From Proteiniborus ethanoligenes (GTDB taxonomy: Bacteria; Bacillota; Clostridia; Tissierellales; Proteiniboraceae): 64,000 nt of DNA. Numbering within the stretch: position 1 is the first letter of the stretch; each line of letters opens with the position of its first letter. Both the position numbers and the translations under genes were made by a program. Shown in pieces: positions 43,734-53,479 of this stretch. The notes under the pieces were generated by a model, which saw only the letters and a program-made list of their open reading frames with translations, had not been told where the DNA came from and did not search any database. Location: assembly GCF_900107485.1 (NCBI RefSeq), contig NZ_FNQE01000003.1:1-64000 (forward strand), written 5' to 3'.

Positions 43734-44945
43734 TTAATTCCCTTTAGGCTTAGTAAAGAATATGAAAATAAATGCTAAAACAAAGGAAAAAGATGATACT
43801 ATGAACATGAATTCAAATCCTATAATATCTACGAAAAAACCAAACATCAAAGGTCCGAGTATGGCTGCTAGTGATGAAAAGAAATAATATAAGCCAGTGT
43901 ATGTTCCCACCTTATCTTCTGTGGTACATTCGACAACCATAGGATAAGAGTTAATATTTATAAGTGCCCAGAAGAAGCCACCTATACCCATAAGAATCAT
44001 CATTATTACATTAAAAGGTAGCGATAAAAAAGTAGTAGTAGCTCTAATAGTAGATAAAATAAGGAATACTACAATAAGCCCTGTTATCCCCATTAAAATA
44101 GTTCTTTTCTTTCCTACCTTTGATGCTATAAATCCACTAGGTATGGCAAATGCTAGGAACATACCAGCAAAGCTACTCATTATAATAGACCCTGTTTTAG
44201 TAGTTGTACCTAAAAAATAAACACTATAATTACTGAATGTTGCTTCAACACCCTGATAAGCCACAAACCAGAAGAAAATTGCAAACAATAAATAAAGAGC
44301 TGTTTTGTCTTTGTTTCTTACAACATCAAGCAAAGCACCGACAACATTAATTTTTTCTTCTTTACTAACTTCACCTTTATCTGGCTCTTTTATAAATTTA
44401 CGAAGAAGAATCAATGATACTATCATCAATATTGAAGTTAATATAAAAAGTAAATACTTATTAAATTCATAAACATATGCTCCTACAAACAAAACTAGTA
44501 CAGAAGCTAAACCACCCATAAAGTTAATAACCCCATTAGCCTTACTTCTAAGGGGAGCAGGTGTAATATCAGGCATAAGCGCAATTGTTGGAGCTCTATA
44601 TATAGCCATTGATAAGTTTAAGAAAAACAAAATAATTACTATACTAATAAAGCTAGTATAGAAAGGCAGTATGCTAAAAAGAACAGCAGATATTGGTATG
44701 CCTATTATTAAGTATGGCATTCTTCTGCCAAATCTAGTCCTAGTACTGTCGCTCATAGCACCAATAACAGGAATTAAGCTTACAGCTAATAGATTATCGA
44801 AGGTCATTATTGCATTTATCCAAAACTGACTATCTAAAAAGTCTCTTAGAAACAAAGGAACATAAAAATTGTACAATGACCATACTAAGCTAATAACAAA
44901 GAAACCAAGGCCTAGAATAAAGGTCTTTTTATAATTTAGTTTCAT
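43734..44945 (-). CDS. MFS transporter (GPH-like sugar or glycerol-phosphate carrier)
   Basis: The 403-residue protein has about 12 membrane helices, with the motif SDSTRTRFGRRMPYLIIG between helices 2 and 3. This is typical of the major facilitator branch including glycoside-pentoside-hexuronide carriers. It starts one base after the glycerophosphodiesterase stop, so the two are coupled. The substrate could be a glycerophosphodiester, sugar or product of its partner; this is inferred from the pairing. A terminator follows. Confidence 0.85.
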   Translation of the reverse strand: MKLNYKKTFILGLGFFVISLVWSLYNFYVPLFLRDFLDSQFWINAIMTFDNLLAVSLIPVIGAMSDSTRTRFGRRMPYLIIGIPISAVLFSILPFYTSFISIVIILFFLNLSMAIYRAPTIALMPDITPAPLRSKANGVINFMGGLASVLVLFVGAYVYEFNKYLLFILTSILMIVSLILLRKFIKEPDKGEVSKEEKINVVGALLDVVRNKDKTALYLLFAIFFWFVAYQGVEATFSNYSVYFLGTTTKTGSIIMSSFAGMFLAFAIPSGFIASKVGKKRTILMGITGLIVVFLILSTIRATTTFLSLPFNVIMMILMGIGGFFWALININSYPMVVECTTEDKVGTYTGLYYFFSSLAAILGPLMFGFFVDIIGFEFMFIVSSFSFVLAFIFIFFTKPKGN

Positions 44946-45692
44946 CTATACCCCTCCTATAATATTATCTCTAATTTTTATCCCCCTATCTGGGTAGTTT
45001 GTTATTATACCATTTACATTTAGTTTAATCATAGCCGCTATAAACTTATCATCGTCAACAGTAAATGGATTTAACATTATACCATTTTCTTGACAGCCTT
45101 TAACTATTTCAGGAATCATTAGATTATAGAAGAGTGGGTGCAATGCATCAGCTTTAAGCCTCTTTGCATAAACCCAAGGCTCTACTAAGCCTGCCATGTA
45201 TAATACTCCAGTCTTTATTTTAGGATTATACTTTTTAACTTCGATTAGGCTAAAATGATTAAAAGAAGATATTATAACTCTTTCTTCCATATTGTAGCTT
45301 TTGATTATATCAATAACCCTTTTTTCTATGCCTTCATAAAGTATTGGAGCATTTTTTAATTCTATATTAAGTAGCATATCCTTATCTTTGATAAGGTCCA
45401 TTACCTCTTCTAATACAGGAATTTTCTCTCCCCTAAACTGTTCTCCAAACCAACTTCCTGCATCAAGCTCTTTTATCTCCTGCAAAGTATGATCCTTAAT
45501 AAATCCATCACCATTTGTTGTCCTATTAACTGTTTCATCATGGCACACAACTAGAGCCTTATCCTTTGTCATATGTACATCTAATTCTATCCCATCTGAA
45601 TTCATCTCTATAGCCTTTAAAAAAGAAGCTATCGTATTTTCAGGAGCATAAGCTGAAGCTCCCCTATGTGCAATGATTAATGACCCTTTCAA
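44946..45692 (-). CDS. Glycerophosphodiester phosphodiesterase
   Basis: The 248-residue protein has the GDPD signature LIIAHRGASAYAPENT with the catalytic His, the acid pair in DGIELDVHMTKD and the second His in VVCHDETVNRTT. It hydrolyses glycerophosphodiesters to an alcohol and glycerol-3-phosphate. The absence of a signal peptide suggests a cytoplasmic enzyme fed by the adjacent MFS carrier. The start is TTG at 45,690-45,692 behind GGGGGAG; the GTG three codons upstream overlaps it. Confidence 0.92.
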   Translation of the reverse strand: MKGSLIIAHRGASAYAPENTIASFLKAIEMNSDGIELDVHMTKDKALVVCHDETVNRTTNGDGFIKDHTLQEIKELDAGSWFGEQFRGEKIPVLEEVMDLIKDKDMLLNIELKNAPILYEGIEKRVIDIIKSYNMEERVIISSFNHFSLIEVKKYNPKIKTGVLYMAGLVEPWVYAKRLKADALHPLFYNLMIPEIVKGCQENGIMLNPFTVDDDKFIAAMIKLNVNGIITNYPDRGIKIRDNIIGGV

Positions 45693-45761
45693 AATGACCA
45701 CTCCCCCTTCTCCATTAATTATATTCTACCTCTACAGAAAATTTCCTTTATTATACGAAAA

Positions 45762-45782
45762 AAAGGACTATAAAAGTCCTTT
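45762..45782 (-). terminator. Terminator overlapping the stop of the 45,781-45,975 gene
   Basis: AAAGGACT (45,762-45,769) pairs with AGTCCTTT (45,775-45,782). The stem overlaps the last codon of the minus-strand gene. Confidence 0.6.
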
Positions 45783-45975
45783 ATTTAAAACCCTCGTGTT
45801 TATCTACAATAGATTGTAGCTTCCTTGCCTGCATTCCTGATTCTTCTGCAAACTTTTTGAATGTATTTACAACTTCCTCATCATCAGTTTTTTTTGAAAA
45901 CATTTCATAATCTCTTACCATCTCTTGCGCATCTAATAGCTTTTTCTTCAGCATATCAAGAGTATTCATCTGCAT
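45781..45975 (-). CDS. Small helical hypothetical protein, 64 residues
   Basis: The protein begins MQMNTLDMLKKKLLDAQEMV and is almost fully helical, with FKKFAEESGMQARKLQSIVD at the end, like a small two-helix or ferritin-like bundle fragment. The ATG at 45,973-45,975 is eight bases after AGGAGG. It is a single gene between the GDPD operon and the ABC transporter. No family is named with certainty. Confidence 0.7.
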   Translation of the reverse strand: MQMNTLDMLKKKLLDAQEMVRDYEMFSKKTDDEEVVNTFKKFAEESGMQARKLQSIVDKHEGFK

Positions 45976-46157
45976 ATTTCTCACCTCCTATGCCTACACT
46001 AATTTATTCCTTACCTCTTTCGACTTTAGTTTTTTACATACAGAAAAAAATATTCCTTTTTATTAAAAATTAAAAAATAATTATTACAAAGAAGGTAATT
46101 TATTTTGAGTGTCGAAATATATTGTTTAGATTAATCCGACTAAAGAGGAGGTAAATC

Positions 46158-47912
46158 ATGCAGAATTTTAAGACTTTGAAGGAATTTTTCATTCAGTATA
46201 AGTGGAAGTATGCACTAGGTGTTTTGTGGCTTTTAATAGTAGATCTTGCCCAGTTACTAGTGCCCCAAATTCTAAGAACAATCACTAACTTGCTTGAGGC
46301 TGGGGAGCTAACTAATCAAGATCTTGTGAAGTATTGTTTTTATATGATTATGGCAGGTCTTTTCATAGGTGTGGGAAGATATTTTTGGAGGATATATATA
46401 AATGGAACATCAAGGCAATTAGAATATTACCTAAGAAACAAACTGTTTAACCATCTTCAAACTCTTTCAACTAACTATTTCAACAAGCATAAAACAGGAG
46501 ATTTAATGGCACATGCTACAAATGATGTTAACGCTGTAAGAATGGCTCTTGGTCCAGGTATCGTCATGCTGACAGATGCTTTTTTTATTACATTGTCAAC
46601 CATATATGCAATGATTAGAACTGCCAATTTAAGATTAACCCTCATTGCACTCCTGCCTTTACCCTTCCTAGCTTTCATGGTAATGAAATTTGGTAAGATG
46701 ATACACGGAAGATTTAAAAACGTTCAAGATGCTTTCTCAAAATTGACTGATAAAGTTCAAGAAAACTTTGCAGGAGTTAGGGTCATTAAGTCCTTCGTAC
46801 AGGAAGAAAAAGAAATAGGTAAATTTACTGATTCAAATCAGCATAATTTCAAGATGAATATTGATTTAATAAAGGTATGGGGAGCATTTTCACCATTAAT
46901 TCAGTTTATATCAGCAATTAGCTTTCTTATAGTAATATGGTATGGAGGTATGGCGGTCATTAACAACGAAATATCATTAGGAGATTTTATCGCATTAAAT
47001 AGCTATATTGCACTCCTAGTATGGCCTATAATGGCTATAGGCTGGGTCATAAACATATTTCAAAGAGGTATTGCCTCAATGGAAAGGTTAAATTCTATAT
47101 TCAATGAAAAGCCAGAAATAGTAGATGCTGAAAACCCTTTAGAGCTTGATAATATAAATGGAGATATTGAGTACAAAAACGTATCCTTTAAATACCCTGG
47201 AAGCTCAAATTATGCACTAAAAAATATTAGCATAAAAGTAAAAAGCGGGAATACCTTAGCTATTATCGGAAGAACAGGAAGCGGAAAAACCACATTAGTT
47301 AATTTGCTAATTAGACTTTATGATATTGATGAAGGAAGTATTTTAGTAGATGGTAATGATTTGAAAAACATTTCATTAATTACTTTAAGAGAGAATATAG
47401 GCTATGTTCCGCAAGAGAGCTTTCTCTTCTCCACAAGCATAAGCGAAAACATAGGCTTTTCCTTTGAAGAAGAGATTGATGAAGAAAGGATAATAAAAGC
47501 ATCAAGGCTTTCAGAGCTTTATAATAATGTGGTAGAATTCCCTCAAGGATTTAATACTATCCTGGGAGAAAGAGGAGTGACCTTGTCAGGAGGCCAGAAG
47601 CAGAGAACATCTATTGCCAGGGCAATAATCAAATACCCAGGTATACTGATACTAGATGATAGCTTATCAGCAGTAGATACCCAGACAGAAGAAAGAATAC
47701 TAGAAAACCTTAGGGAAATAATGAAATCACGCACTACCATAATCATATCCCATAGAATATCTACAATTAAAAATGCTGACGAAATAATCGTTTTAGATAA
47801 TGGAGAAATCGTTGAAAGAGGTAAGCACGAGGTTCTAGTAGGACTTGGAGGAATTTATAAGAATATTTACGAAAAACAATTATTAGAAGATAAAATTCAA
47901 AATTTATTATAG
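46158..47912 (+). CDS. ABC exporter half-transporter, degenerate-site subunit (YheI/BmrC-like)
   Basis: The 584-residue protein has a six-helix membrane domain (1-310) and an ATPase domain with Walker A GRTGSGKTT, signature LSGGQ and Walker B ILILDDSLSAVD. The catalytic Glu after Walker B is Asp (DDS), the mark of the degenerate partner in heterodimeric exporters such as Bacillus BmrC. It pairs with the next gene, 11 bases downstream. The ATG follows GAGGAGG. The pair likely exports drugs or peptides. Confidence 0.9.
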   Translation: MQNFKTLKEFFIQYKWKYALGVLWLLIVDLAQLLVPQILRTITNLLEAGELTNQDLVKYCFYMIMAGLFIGVGRYFWRIYINGTSRQLEYYLRNKLFNHLQTLSTNYFNKHKTGDLMAHATNDVNAVRMALGPGIVMLTDAFFITLSTIYAMIRTANLRLTLIALLPLPFLAFMVMKFGKMIHGRFKNVQDAFSKLTDKVQENFAGVRVIKSFVQEEKEIGKFTDSNQHNFKMNIDLIKVWGAFSPLIQFISAISFLIVIWYGGMAVINNEISLGDFIALNSYIALLVWPIMAIGWVINIFQRGIASMERLNSIFNEKPEIVDAENPLELDNINGDIEYKNVSFKYPGSSNYALKNISIKVKSGNTLAIIGRTGSGKTTLVNLLIRLYDIDEGSILVDGNDLKNISLITLRENIGYVPQESFLFSTSISENIGFSFEEEIDEERIIKASRLSELYNNVVEFPQGFNTILGERGVTLSGGQKQRTSIARAIIKYPGILILDDSLSAVDTQTEERILENLREIMKSRTTIIISHRISTIKNADEIIVLDNGEIVERGKHEVLVGLGGIYKNIYEKQLLEDKIQNLL

Positions 47913-47923
47913 GAGGATGACTA

Positions 47924-50011
47924 ATGACTAATTTTCACGAAGAAGAAACCTTAGGGAAAGCCTATGACTCTAAGCTGATGAAAAGACTTCTTACATATAC
48001 TAAACCATACTGGCTATATATATTAATATGTGTTATCCTCTTAATGGCAGTAACCCTAGGAGATTTAGCACGTCCTTATATATTGAAATATGCCATTGAC
48101 GATAGTATAAGAGGCTATCTTGAGCCAATGTATGTACTGCATAAAAATACCGTTGTTGAAGGTATTACATATAAGGACAAGCTATATGTAAGAGAAAAAA
48201 ATGCAATCAGTCTTTCTAAAGAGTTGCTAGAAGATGCTGAAATAAAAACTATAGTTAAGAGTAAAGGAGTCCATTATTTAGTAGATGGTGCCATTAAAAA
48301 TGATGCAGACGAATTTACAATAGAAAAAAAAGATAATAGTTTCCTTCTCTTAAAGGATGGAGATAGATATAGTGCTACTCTACTTTCAGATGAGGATTAT
48401 AGATTGTTTAGAGAAAATGATATATTTAATCTTAAATCCATTGGGAAAATATTTCTTTTAATAATCATTGTAAGCTTTATATTTAACTATACACAAGTAT
48501 ATATATTAAACTATACTAGCCAAAAGATTATCTTCAATATAAGGCAAGAGATTTTTTCTCATTTGCAAAAAATGTCGCTATCATATTTTGACAAAAATCC
48601 AGTTGGTAGACTAGTAACTAGAGTTACAAATGATACAGAGGCCTTAAACGAAATGTATTCTAGTGTATTAGTAACCTTATTTAAAGATGTGTTTCTATTA
48701 ATAGGTATTGTAATCACCATGCTTAATATGAATGTTAAATTAGCATTATTTTCACTCTCTGTCTTACCATTTATAATAATTGCATCTATAATATTTAGAA
48801 TCAATATTAGGAGAGTGTACAGAACAGTAAGAGTACAATTAGCTCGAATCAATTCTTCATTAAATGAAAATATTACTGGAATGAAAACTATCCATATATT
48901 TAAAAAAGAAAATAAAAAGTTTAGAGAGTTTGATGAAATAAACAAGGACTATTTAAATGCAACTAAAGAAGAAATCCAATTATATGCTATTTTTAGACCT
49001 ATTATAGAAATAATAAGATCCTTGGGTTTAACCTTAATAATTTGGATTGGGGGTAAAAACGTAATAAATGGCGCCATTGAGTTTGGTGTACTATATGCAT
49101 TTATAAACTATTTGCAAATGTTTTTTGAACCAATACTTGATCTAACAGAAAAATACAACATACTTCAAGCTGCTATGGCTTCATCTGAAAGAATATTTAT
49201 GATATTAGATACAGAAGAGGATATTAAAAATGGAGATAATCCAGTAGCTTTAGAATCTGTTAAAGGAAAGATTGAGTTTAAAAATGTCTGGTTCGCATAT
49301 GAAAAAGACAATTGGGTTCTAAGAGATGTAAGCTTCACCATAAATCCAGGAGAAACCGTTGCTTTTGTAGGAGCTACAGGTGCAGGCAAAACATCCATAA
49401 TCAGCTTAATAAATAGATTTTATGATATACAAAAAGGTCAGATACTCATTGATGGAATAGATATAAAATATTTAGACAAATACAGTCTAAGAAAACGAAT
49501 AGGCATAGTGCTTCAGGATGTATTCTTGTTTACAGGAACTATAAAGGATAATATTAGATTAAATAATATGGATATATCTGATGAGGAAATTGTAGATGTG
49601 GCTAAATACGTTAATGCACATAGCTTTATCGAAAAATTTCCTAAAAAGTATGAAGAGCCTGTGATGGAAAGAGGCTCTACCCTTTCAGCAGGTCAAAGAC
49701 AGCTGCTTGCTTTTGCTAGAGCCTTAGCCTTTAAGCCTGATATATTAGTACTAGATGAAGCTACTTCAAATATTGATACAGAAACTGAGCTCCTTATCCA
49801 GGATGCCTTAGACAAAATAGTAAAAGGTAGAACTACTATTGCTATTGCCCATAGACTATCTACAATTCAACGCTCTAATAAAATTGTAGTTCTTCACAAA
49901 GGTAGAATAAGGGAAATAGGTTCTCATCAGGAGCTATTAAATAAAGGTGGAATGTATTATGATCTCTATAGGCTGCAGTATAAGGAAGATTTTCAAGATA
50001 ATAATCAATAG
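47924..50011 (+). CDS. ABC exporter half-transporter, canonical-site subunit (YheH/BmrD-like)
   Basis: The 695-residue protein has a membrane domain with an extra 110-residue soluble insertion (about 62-170) between the first two helices, as in BmrD. The ATPase domain has GATGAGKTS, signature LSAGQ and ILVLDEATSNID with the catalytic Glu intact. Together with the previous gene it forms a heterodimer with one active site. The start lies 11 bases after the partner's stop with GGAGG. Confidence 0.9.
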   Translation: MTNFHEEETLGKAYDSKLMKRLLTYTKPYWLYILICVILLMAVTLGDLARPYILKYAIDDSIRGYLEPMYVLHKNTVVEGITYKDKLYVREKNAISLSKELLEDAEIKTIVKSKGVHYLVDGAIKNDADEFTIEKKDNSFLLLKDGDRYSATLLSDEDYRLFRENDIFNLKSIGKIFLLIIIVSFIFNYTQVYILNYTSQKIIFNIRQEIFSHLQKMSLSYFDKNPVGRLVTRVTNDTEALNEMYSSVLVTLFKDVFLLIGIVITMLNMNVKLALFSLSVLPFIIIASIIFRINIRRVYRTVRVQLARINSSLNENITGMKTIHIFKKENKKFREFDEINKDYLNATKEEIQLYAIFRPIIEIIRSLGLTLIIWIGGKNVINGAIEFGVLYAFINYLQMFFEPILDLTEKYNILQAAMASSERIFMILDTEEDIKNGDNPVALESVKGKIEFKNVWFAYEKDNWVLRDVSFTINPGETVAFVGATGAGKTSIISLINRFYDIQKGQILIDGIDIKYLDKYSLRKRIGIVLQDVFLFTGTIKDNIRLNNMDISDEEIVDVAKYVNAHSFIEKFPKKYEEPVMERGSTLSAGQRQLLAFARALAFKPDILVLDEATSNIDTETELLIQDALDKIVKGRTTIAIAHRLSTIQRSNKIVVLHKGRIREIGSHQELLNKGGMYYDLYRLQYKEDFQDNNQ

Positions 50012-50108
50012 TTGTATAAATGACTATAGTTAATGCTTATTTACTTTTAATTAAATATCTAGTAGAATAAATAGCAATGCATAATTTTTATAATTAGGAG
50101 TGGTTTTG

Positions 50109-50912
50109 ATGTATGACTATCATGTCCATAGTAGCTTTTCTGGTGACTGCAAATACTCTATGGAAGACATGCTAAAAGGTGCTTTAGAAAGGAACATTAA
50201 AACTCTTTCTTTCACAGATCATATAGATTATGACTATGGTAAAGCCCAGCTGGACTTTGTGTTTGATACAGATGATTATTTTAAGGAATTAAAAAGACTT
50301 AAAAGTAATTATAAGGGTAAAATTGAAATTCTTAGTGGAGTAGAGCTAGGAATGCAGCCCCATCTTGTTAGAAATATAAATAAAAAAATTAAATTAGATG
50401 AGCTTGATTTTGTAATCATGTCAATCCATACTGTAATAGGACATGAAATGCACGAAGGCGAGTTATATAAGGATAGAGACTTATTAGATGCTTATTTCCT
50501 ATATTATGATGAGATGCTGGAGGTCTTAGAAAACTTTAATGACTTCGATGTAGTTGGACATATTAACCTAATCGACAGATATATAGGACATATGAACAAT
50601 CAAAGTGTTGAATTCCAAGAATATAGGGAATTGCTAGAAAAGGTGTTTGAAAAAATAATTTCAAAGGAAAAAGGAATAGAAATTAATGCATCTGGCTTTC
50701 GCTATGGCATAGATTCTTTTCATCCATCTTTAGAAATACTTAGCTTGTATAAAAAGCTTGGTGGTGAAATCATAACCATTGGCTCCGATGCCCATAGTCC
50801 AGAATATATAGGATATAAATATGAGGAAGCAGTTCAGCTTTTAAGAGAACTTGGATTTAAATATATTACTACCTTTAAAAACAGAAAAAAACAATTCATA
50901 AAAATAGAGTAA
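50109..50912 (+). CDS. PHP-domain histidinol-phosphatase-like hydrolase
   Basis: The 267-residue protein begins MYDYHVHSSFSGDC with the PHP metal motif HVHSSFSGD, then SFTDHIDYD, MSIHTV and GSDAHSPEYIG. The class includes HisK-type histidinol phosphatases and related phosphoesterases. The ATG at 50,109 is eight bases after AGGAG; a GTG nine bases upstream lies in that site. No histidine biosynthesis genes are nearby, so the actual substrate is uncertain. Confidence 0.85.
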   Translation: MYDYHVHSSFSGDCKYSMEDMLKGALERNIKTLSFTDHIDYDYGKAQLDFVFDTDDYFKELKRLKSNYKGKIEILSGVELGMQPHLVRNINKKIKLDELDFVIMSIHTVIGHEMHEGELYKDRDLLDAYFLYYDEMLEVLENFNDFDVVGHINLIDRYIGHMNNQSVEFQEYRELLEKVFEKIISKEKGIEINASGFRYGIDSFHPSLEILSLYKKLGGEIITIGSDAHSPEYIGYKYEEAVQLLRELGFKYITTFKNRKKQFIKIE

Positions 50913-50933
50913 GGAAGCTAAATCCTTACTCTA
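50905..50933. terminator. Bidirectional terminator between the PHP and zinc-ribbon genes
   Basis: TAGAGTAAGGA (50,905-50,915) pairs with TCCTTACTCTA (50,923-50,933). It overlaps both convergent stop codons. Confidence 0.75.
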
Positions 50934-51160
50934 TCTATTTGTATTCGTTTATCATATTGGCACTTTTCACATGTGAATAGATGCATGCATTTGCTCCTAG
51001 GTGCTCCATCTACAAGCTGTGTAATATCATTTGATAAATAAGGACTATAATCATCTAAATAGTTTACAATAGCCCCACTATCTTTCATCTGTACTGAGCA
51101 TATAGGACAATTTATATTTACTTCCTCAATTCCATTGCAAAGAGGGCATACAAAATCCAT
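50918..51160 (-). CDS. Zinc-ribbon hypothetical protein, 80 residues
   Basis: The protein begins MDFVCPLCNGIEEVNINCPI and has three CxxC pairs: CPLC, CPIC, and CEKC near the C-terminus, with histidine between. It looks like a treble-clef or rubredoxin-like metal-binding protein. The start at 51,158-51,160 follows AAGAAGGTAA; an upstream ATG is an alternative. Function is unknown. Confidence 0.7.
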   Translation of the reverse strand: MDFVCPLCNGIEEVNINCPICSVQMKDSGAIVNYLDDYSPYLSNDITQLVDGAPRSKCMHLFTCEKCQYDKRIQIDRVRI

Positions 51161-51284
51161 TTTATTACCTTCTTCCATATTCAATATTAATTATTATGCC
51201 CTTTTCTGCCATCTTTATATAATTTATTTTAGATAAGCAATTTCAAACTATCACTTTCTGTAATTATAAGCTGAATAAAGTATT

Positions 51285-52748
51285 TTATTCTTGTAGTGCT
51301 TTATATGCATTAAGATGCCCAGCCCCAAAGAATTTTTTATCATTGCCCTTTACAGAATCTATAGCTTTTTTAACAAGCATATCTTTTATCTTTGCAGGAC
51401 TCATCTTGCCATATTTATCAATAATAAGTGCAGCTACAGCAGAAACTTTTGGTGTTGACATAGATGTGCCTATTGAATAGTAATAGTTTCCGTCTTCACT
51501 TGCACTTAGGCAAAACTCATTGTAATAAAGTTTATTAGCTAAATATTCATCAAATCTTCCCTCTTCTAAATATTGATCATATAATCTTGCATCTCCACCG
51601 ACTGCTCCTATATCTATAAAACCTGGCCCATAGTTTGAATAATTAGCAAGAACATCTTCAGGACCTGTTGCAGAAACAGTAACAACTTCAGGATATATAG
51701 CCGGCACATTAAAACCAGCTCCTACAAATATGATTCCATCTCCTCCATACTCACTATTTAGAAAATCTGTAACCTCTCTCTTATTTGTACAGTTTATTGC
51801 ATCATTACCTGCAGCAACCACAACTAGAGTACCTTTTTTAGTAGCATATTTTACTGCTCTCTTATAAGCAATAAAGTCAGCAACATCATTACCTAGATTT
51901 TCTCTCTTTCCCGTTTCAGGATCAATATAAAATACCTGACCTATAACATCAAATCCACCAAGACTCATAGACAATATATCCGCTCCATCATCTGCAGCAG
52001 CTATCATAGCATTAATAATCCATGCAGATTCGGCTGAGCTTGTTCCAAAGACACGGTACGCTCTTATACCTGTATTTGGAGCTACTCCTACCATATAACC
52101 ATTTGCAGCAATTGAACCTGCTACATGACTCCCATGTCCATGCTTATCATCAAATGCATTAGGATTTCCTGTTTCTCCTGGCTCTGTACCTCTAAATCCA
52201 CCTGAAGGTACAAAGTTTTTAGAACCTGGTAATATATTGTTTACCAAGTCAGGATGATCTCTATCTATTCCTGTGTCTATTATTGCGACTGCTACATCAT
52301 GGCTTCCTGTTCCAAACTCATAGCTGTTACCATTTTCGGTAATTCTCTTTATATCCCATTGTCTATCCCACCAGTATCTTTCCGTATAGCTATTATTTAT
52401 TTCATTTCCTGCAGCCCCTACCATTTCTTCTCTCGCATCTATTCTCTTACCTTCTGGCATTGTCCATTGCAAGGAAGGATTTGCTGCTTGTATCCCTTTC
52501 ATATCTTTTATCTTTGAAAGAAAATCTACCTTACCCTGAATCTGAACAAATCCCACTTCTGGAACTGAATAGATTGCTTTTGCTCCATAATTAGCTATTT
52601 CCTCATTAAAATCCCCTGGGATTTCATTAGATTTAAATACTACTGAATAATAATAATCTGCTTCGTCTGCATTAGCTCTTGCTCCCACACTGCTAATAGC
52701 TCCAATCACTAATGCTAGTGTAAGTACTACACAAAGTAACTTTTTCAA
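51285..52748 (-). CDS. Secreted subtilisin-like serine protease (S8)
   Basis: The 487-residue protein has a signal peptide (MKKLLCVVLTLALVIGAISS) and a propeptide (about 30-110). The S8 domain has Asp158 (VAIIDTGID), His205 (HGHGSHVAG) and Ser429 (GTSMSTP). It is an extracellular protease for nutrient peptides and may feed the M18 peptidase and hut pathway. The start has GGGGGTAATG upstream. It is monocistronic and unlike the cytoplasmic ietS-type subtilase of the island. Confidence 0.93.
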   Translation of the reverse strand: MKKLLCVVLTLALVIGAISSVGARANADEADYYYSVVFKSNEIPGDFNEEIANYGAKAIYSVPEVGFVQIQGKVDFLSKIKDMKGIQAANPSLQWTMPEGKRIDAREEMVGAAGNEINNSYTERYWWDRQWDIKRITENGNSYEFGTGSHDVAVAIIDTGIDRDHPDLVNNILPGSKNFVPSGGFRGTEPGETGNPNAFDDKHGHGSHVAGSIAANGYMVGVAPNTGIRAYRVFGTSSAESAWIINAMIAAADDGADILSMSLGGFDVIGQVFYIDPETGKRENLGNDVADFIAYKRAVKYATKKGTLVVVAAGNDAINCTNKREVTDFLNSEYGGDGIIFVGAGFNVPAIYPEVVTVSATGPEDVLANYSNYGPGFIDIGAVGGDARLYDQYLEEGRFDEYLANKLYYNEFCLSASEDGNYYYSIGTSMSTPKVSAVAALIIDKYGKMSPAKIKDMLVKKAIDSVKGNDKKFFGAGHLNAYKALQE

Positions 52749-52860
52749 AACATTACCCCCTTAATTAATTTTTCATTTGAAATATATGCAGACAAGCTTA
52801 TAAGTATTGCAAAAAATTATTATTTTATTTTTGGATTTATGTATATTAATTTTTCCATAA

Positions 52861-52896
52861 AAGAGCCCTCTCGTCTCATATGACGAAAAGGCTTCT
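52861..52896 (-). terminator. Wobble-rich terminator of the GNAT gene
   Basis: On the minus strand AGAAGCCTTTTCGTC pairs with GACGAGAGGGCTCTT through several G-T wobbles, followed by TTTT. It lies just after the stop at 52,905. Confidence 0.5.
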
Positions 52897-52904
52897 ATTT
52901 TTAG

Positions 52905-53420
52905 TTAAGCACCTTTTATTAATATTTTCTCAAAGGCAATTCTTTTACTCTTATCCTCTAAGTAAATTATTCCACAATACTGGAATCCATTTTTATACAG
53001 CAGTTTCTGCATAGGTATATTATCTTCATGTGTATCTACTTTAATACTATGTACCTTCTTTTCATAGCAAAGCTCTTCTACATAATTAAAAATTACAGAG
53101 GCTAAACCTTGCCCTTTATAGCTAGACTCTACAGCCATTCTATGTATAACTGCATATTTATCATTGCTTATCCATTCTCCATTATAAATAGAGTTATAGG
53201 TTATTTCTCCATCAAAAATAAGAGCTACATAGCTAACTACAACATTATCCTTTAATAAAATATATCCATAACTATTATCAATATCCTTTTTTATTATTTC
53301 AGGATTAGGGTAATTATTCTGCCATTGGTTAATGCCCTGCTCCTTAAACCAAGTCTGAGCCTGATTTATAATTTCCATAATACTATCAATATCTGCTTCA
53401 GTTGCTTTTCTAAACTTCAT
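52905..53420 (-). CDS. GNAT-family N-acetyltransferase
   Basis: The 171-residue protein has the acetyl-CoA binding motif SYKGQGLASVIFNYVEE (Q/R-x-x-G-x-G/A) and the tail NGFQYCGIIYLED. The substrate is not predictable. ATG at 53,420 has AGGAGG upstream. It is a single gene or loosely linked to the AlkD-like gene. Confidence 0.85.
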   Translation of the reverse strand: MKFRKATEADIDSIMEIINQAQTWFKEQGINQWQNNYPNPEIIKKDIDNSYGYILLKDNVVVSYVALIFDGEITYNSIYNGEWISNDKYAVIHRMAVESSYKGQGLASVIFNYVEELCYEKKVHSIKVDTHEDNIPMQKLLYKNGFQYCGIIYLEDKSKRIAFEKILIKGA

Positions 53421-53479
53421 ATAAAGCCTCCTTCGTATACTGTGTAATTCTTTATTATATATAAATATTTCAGCTGATA

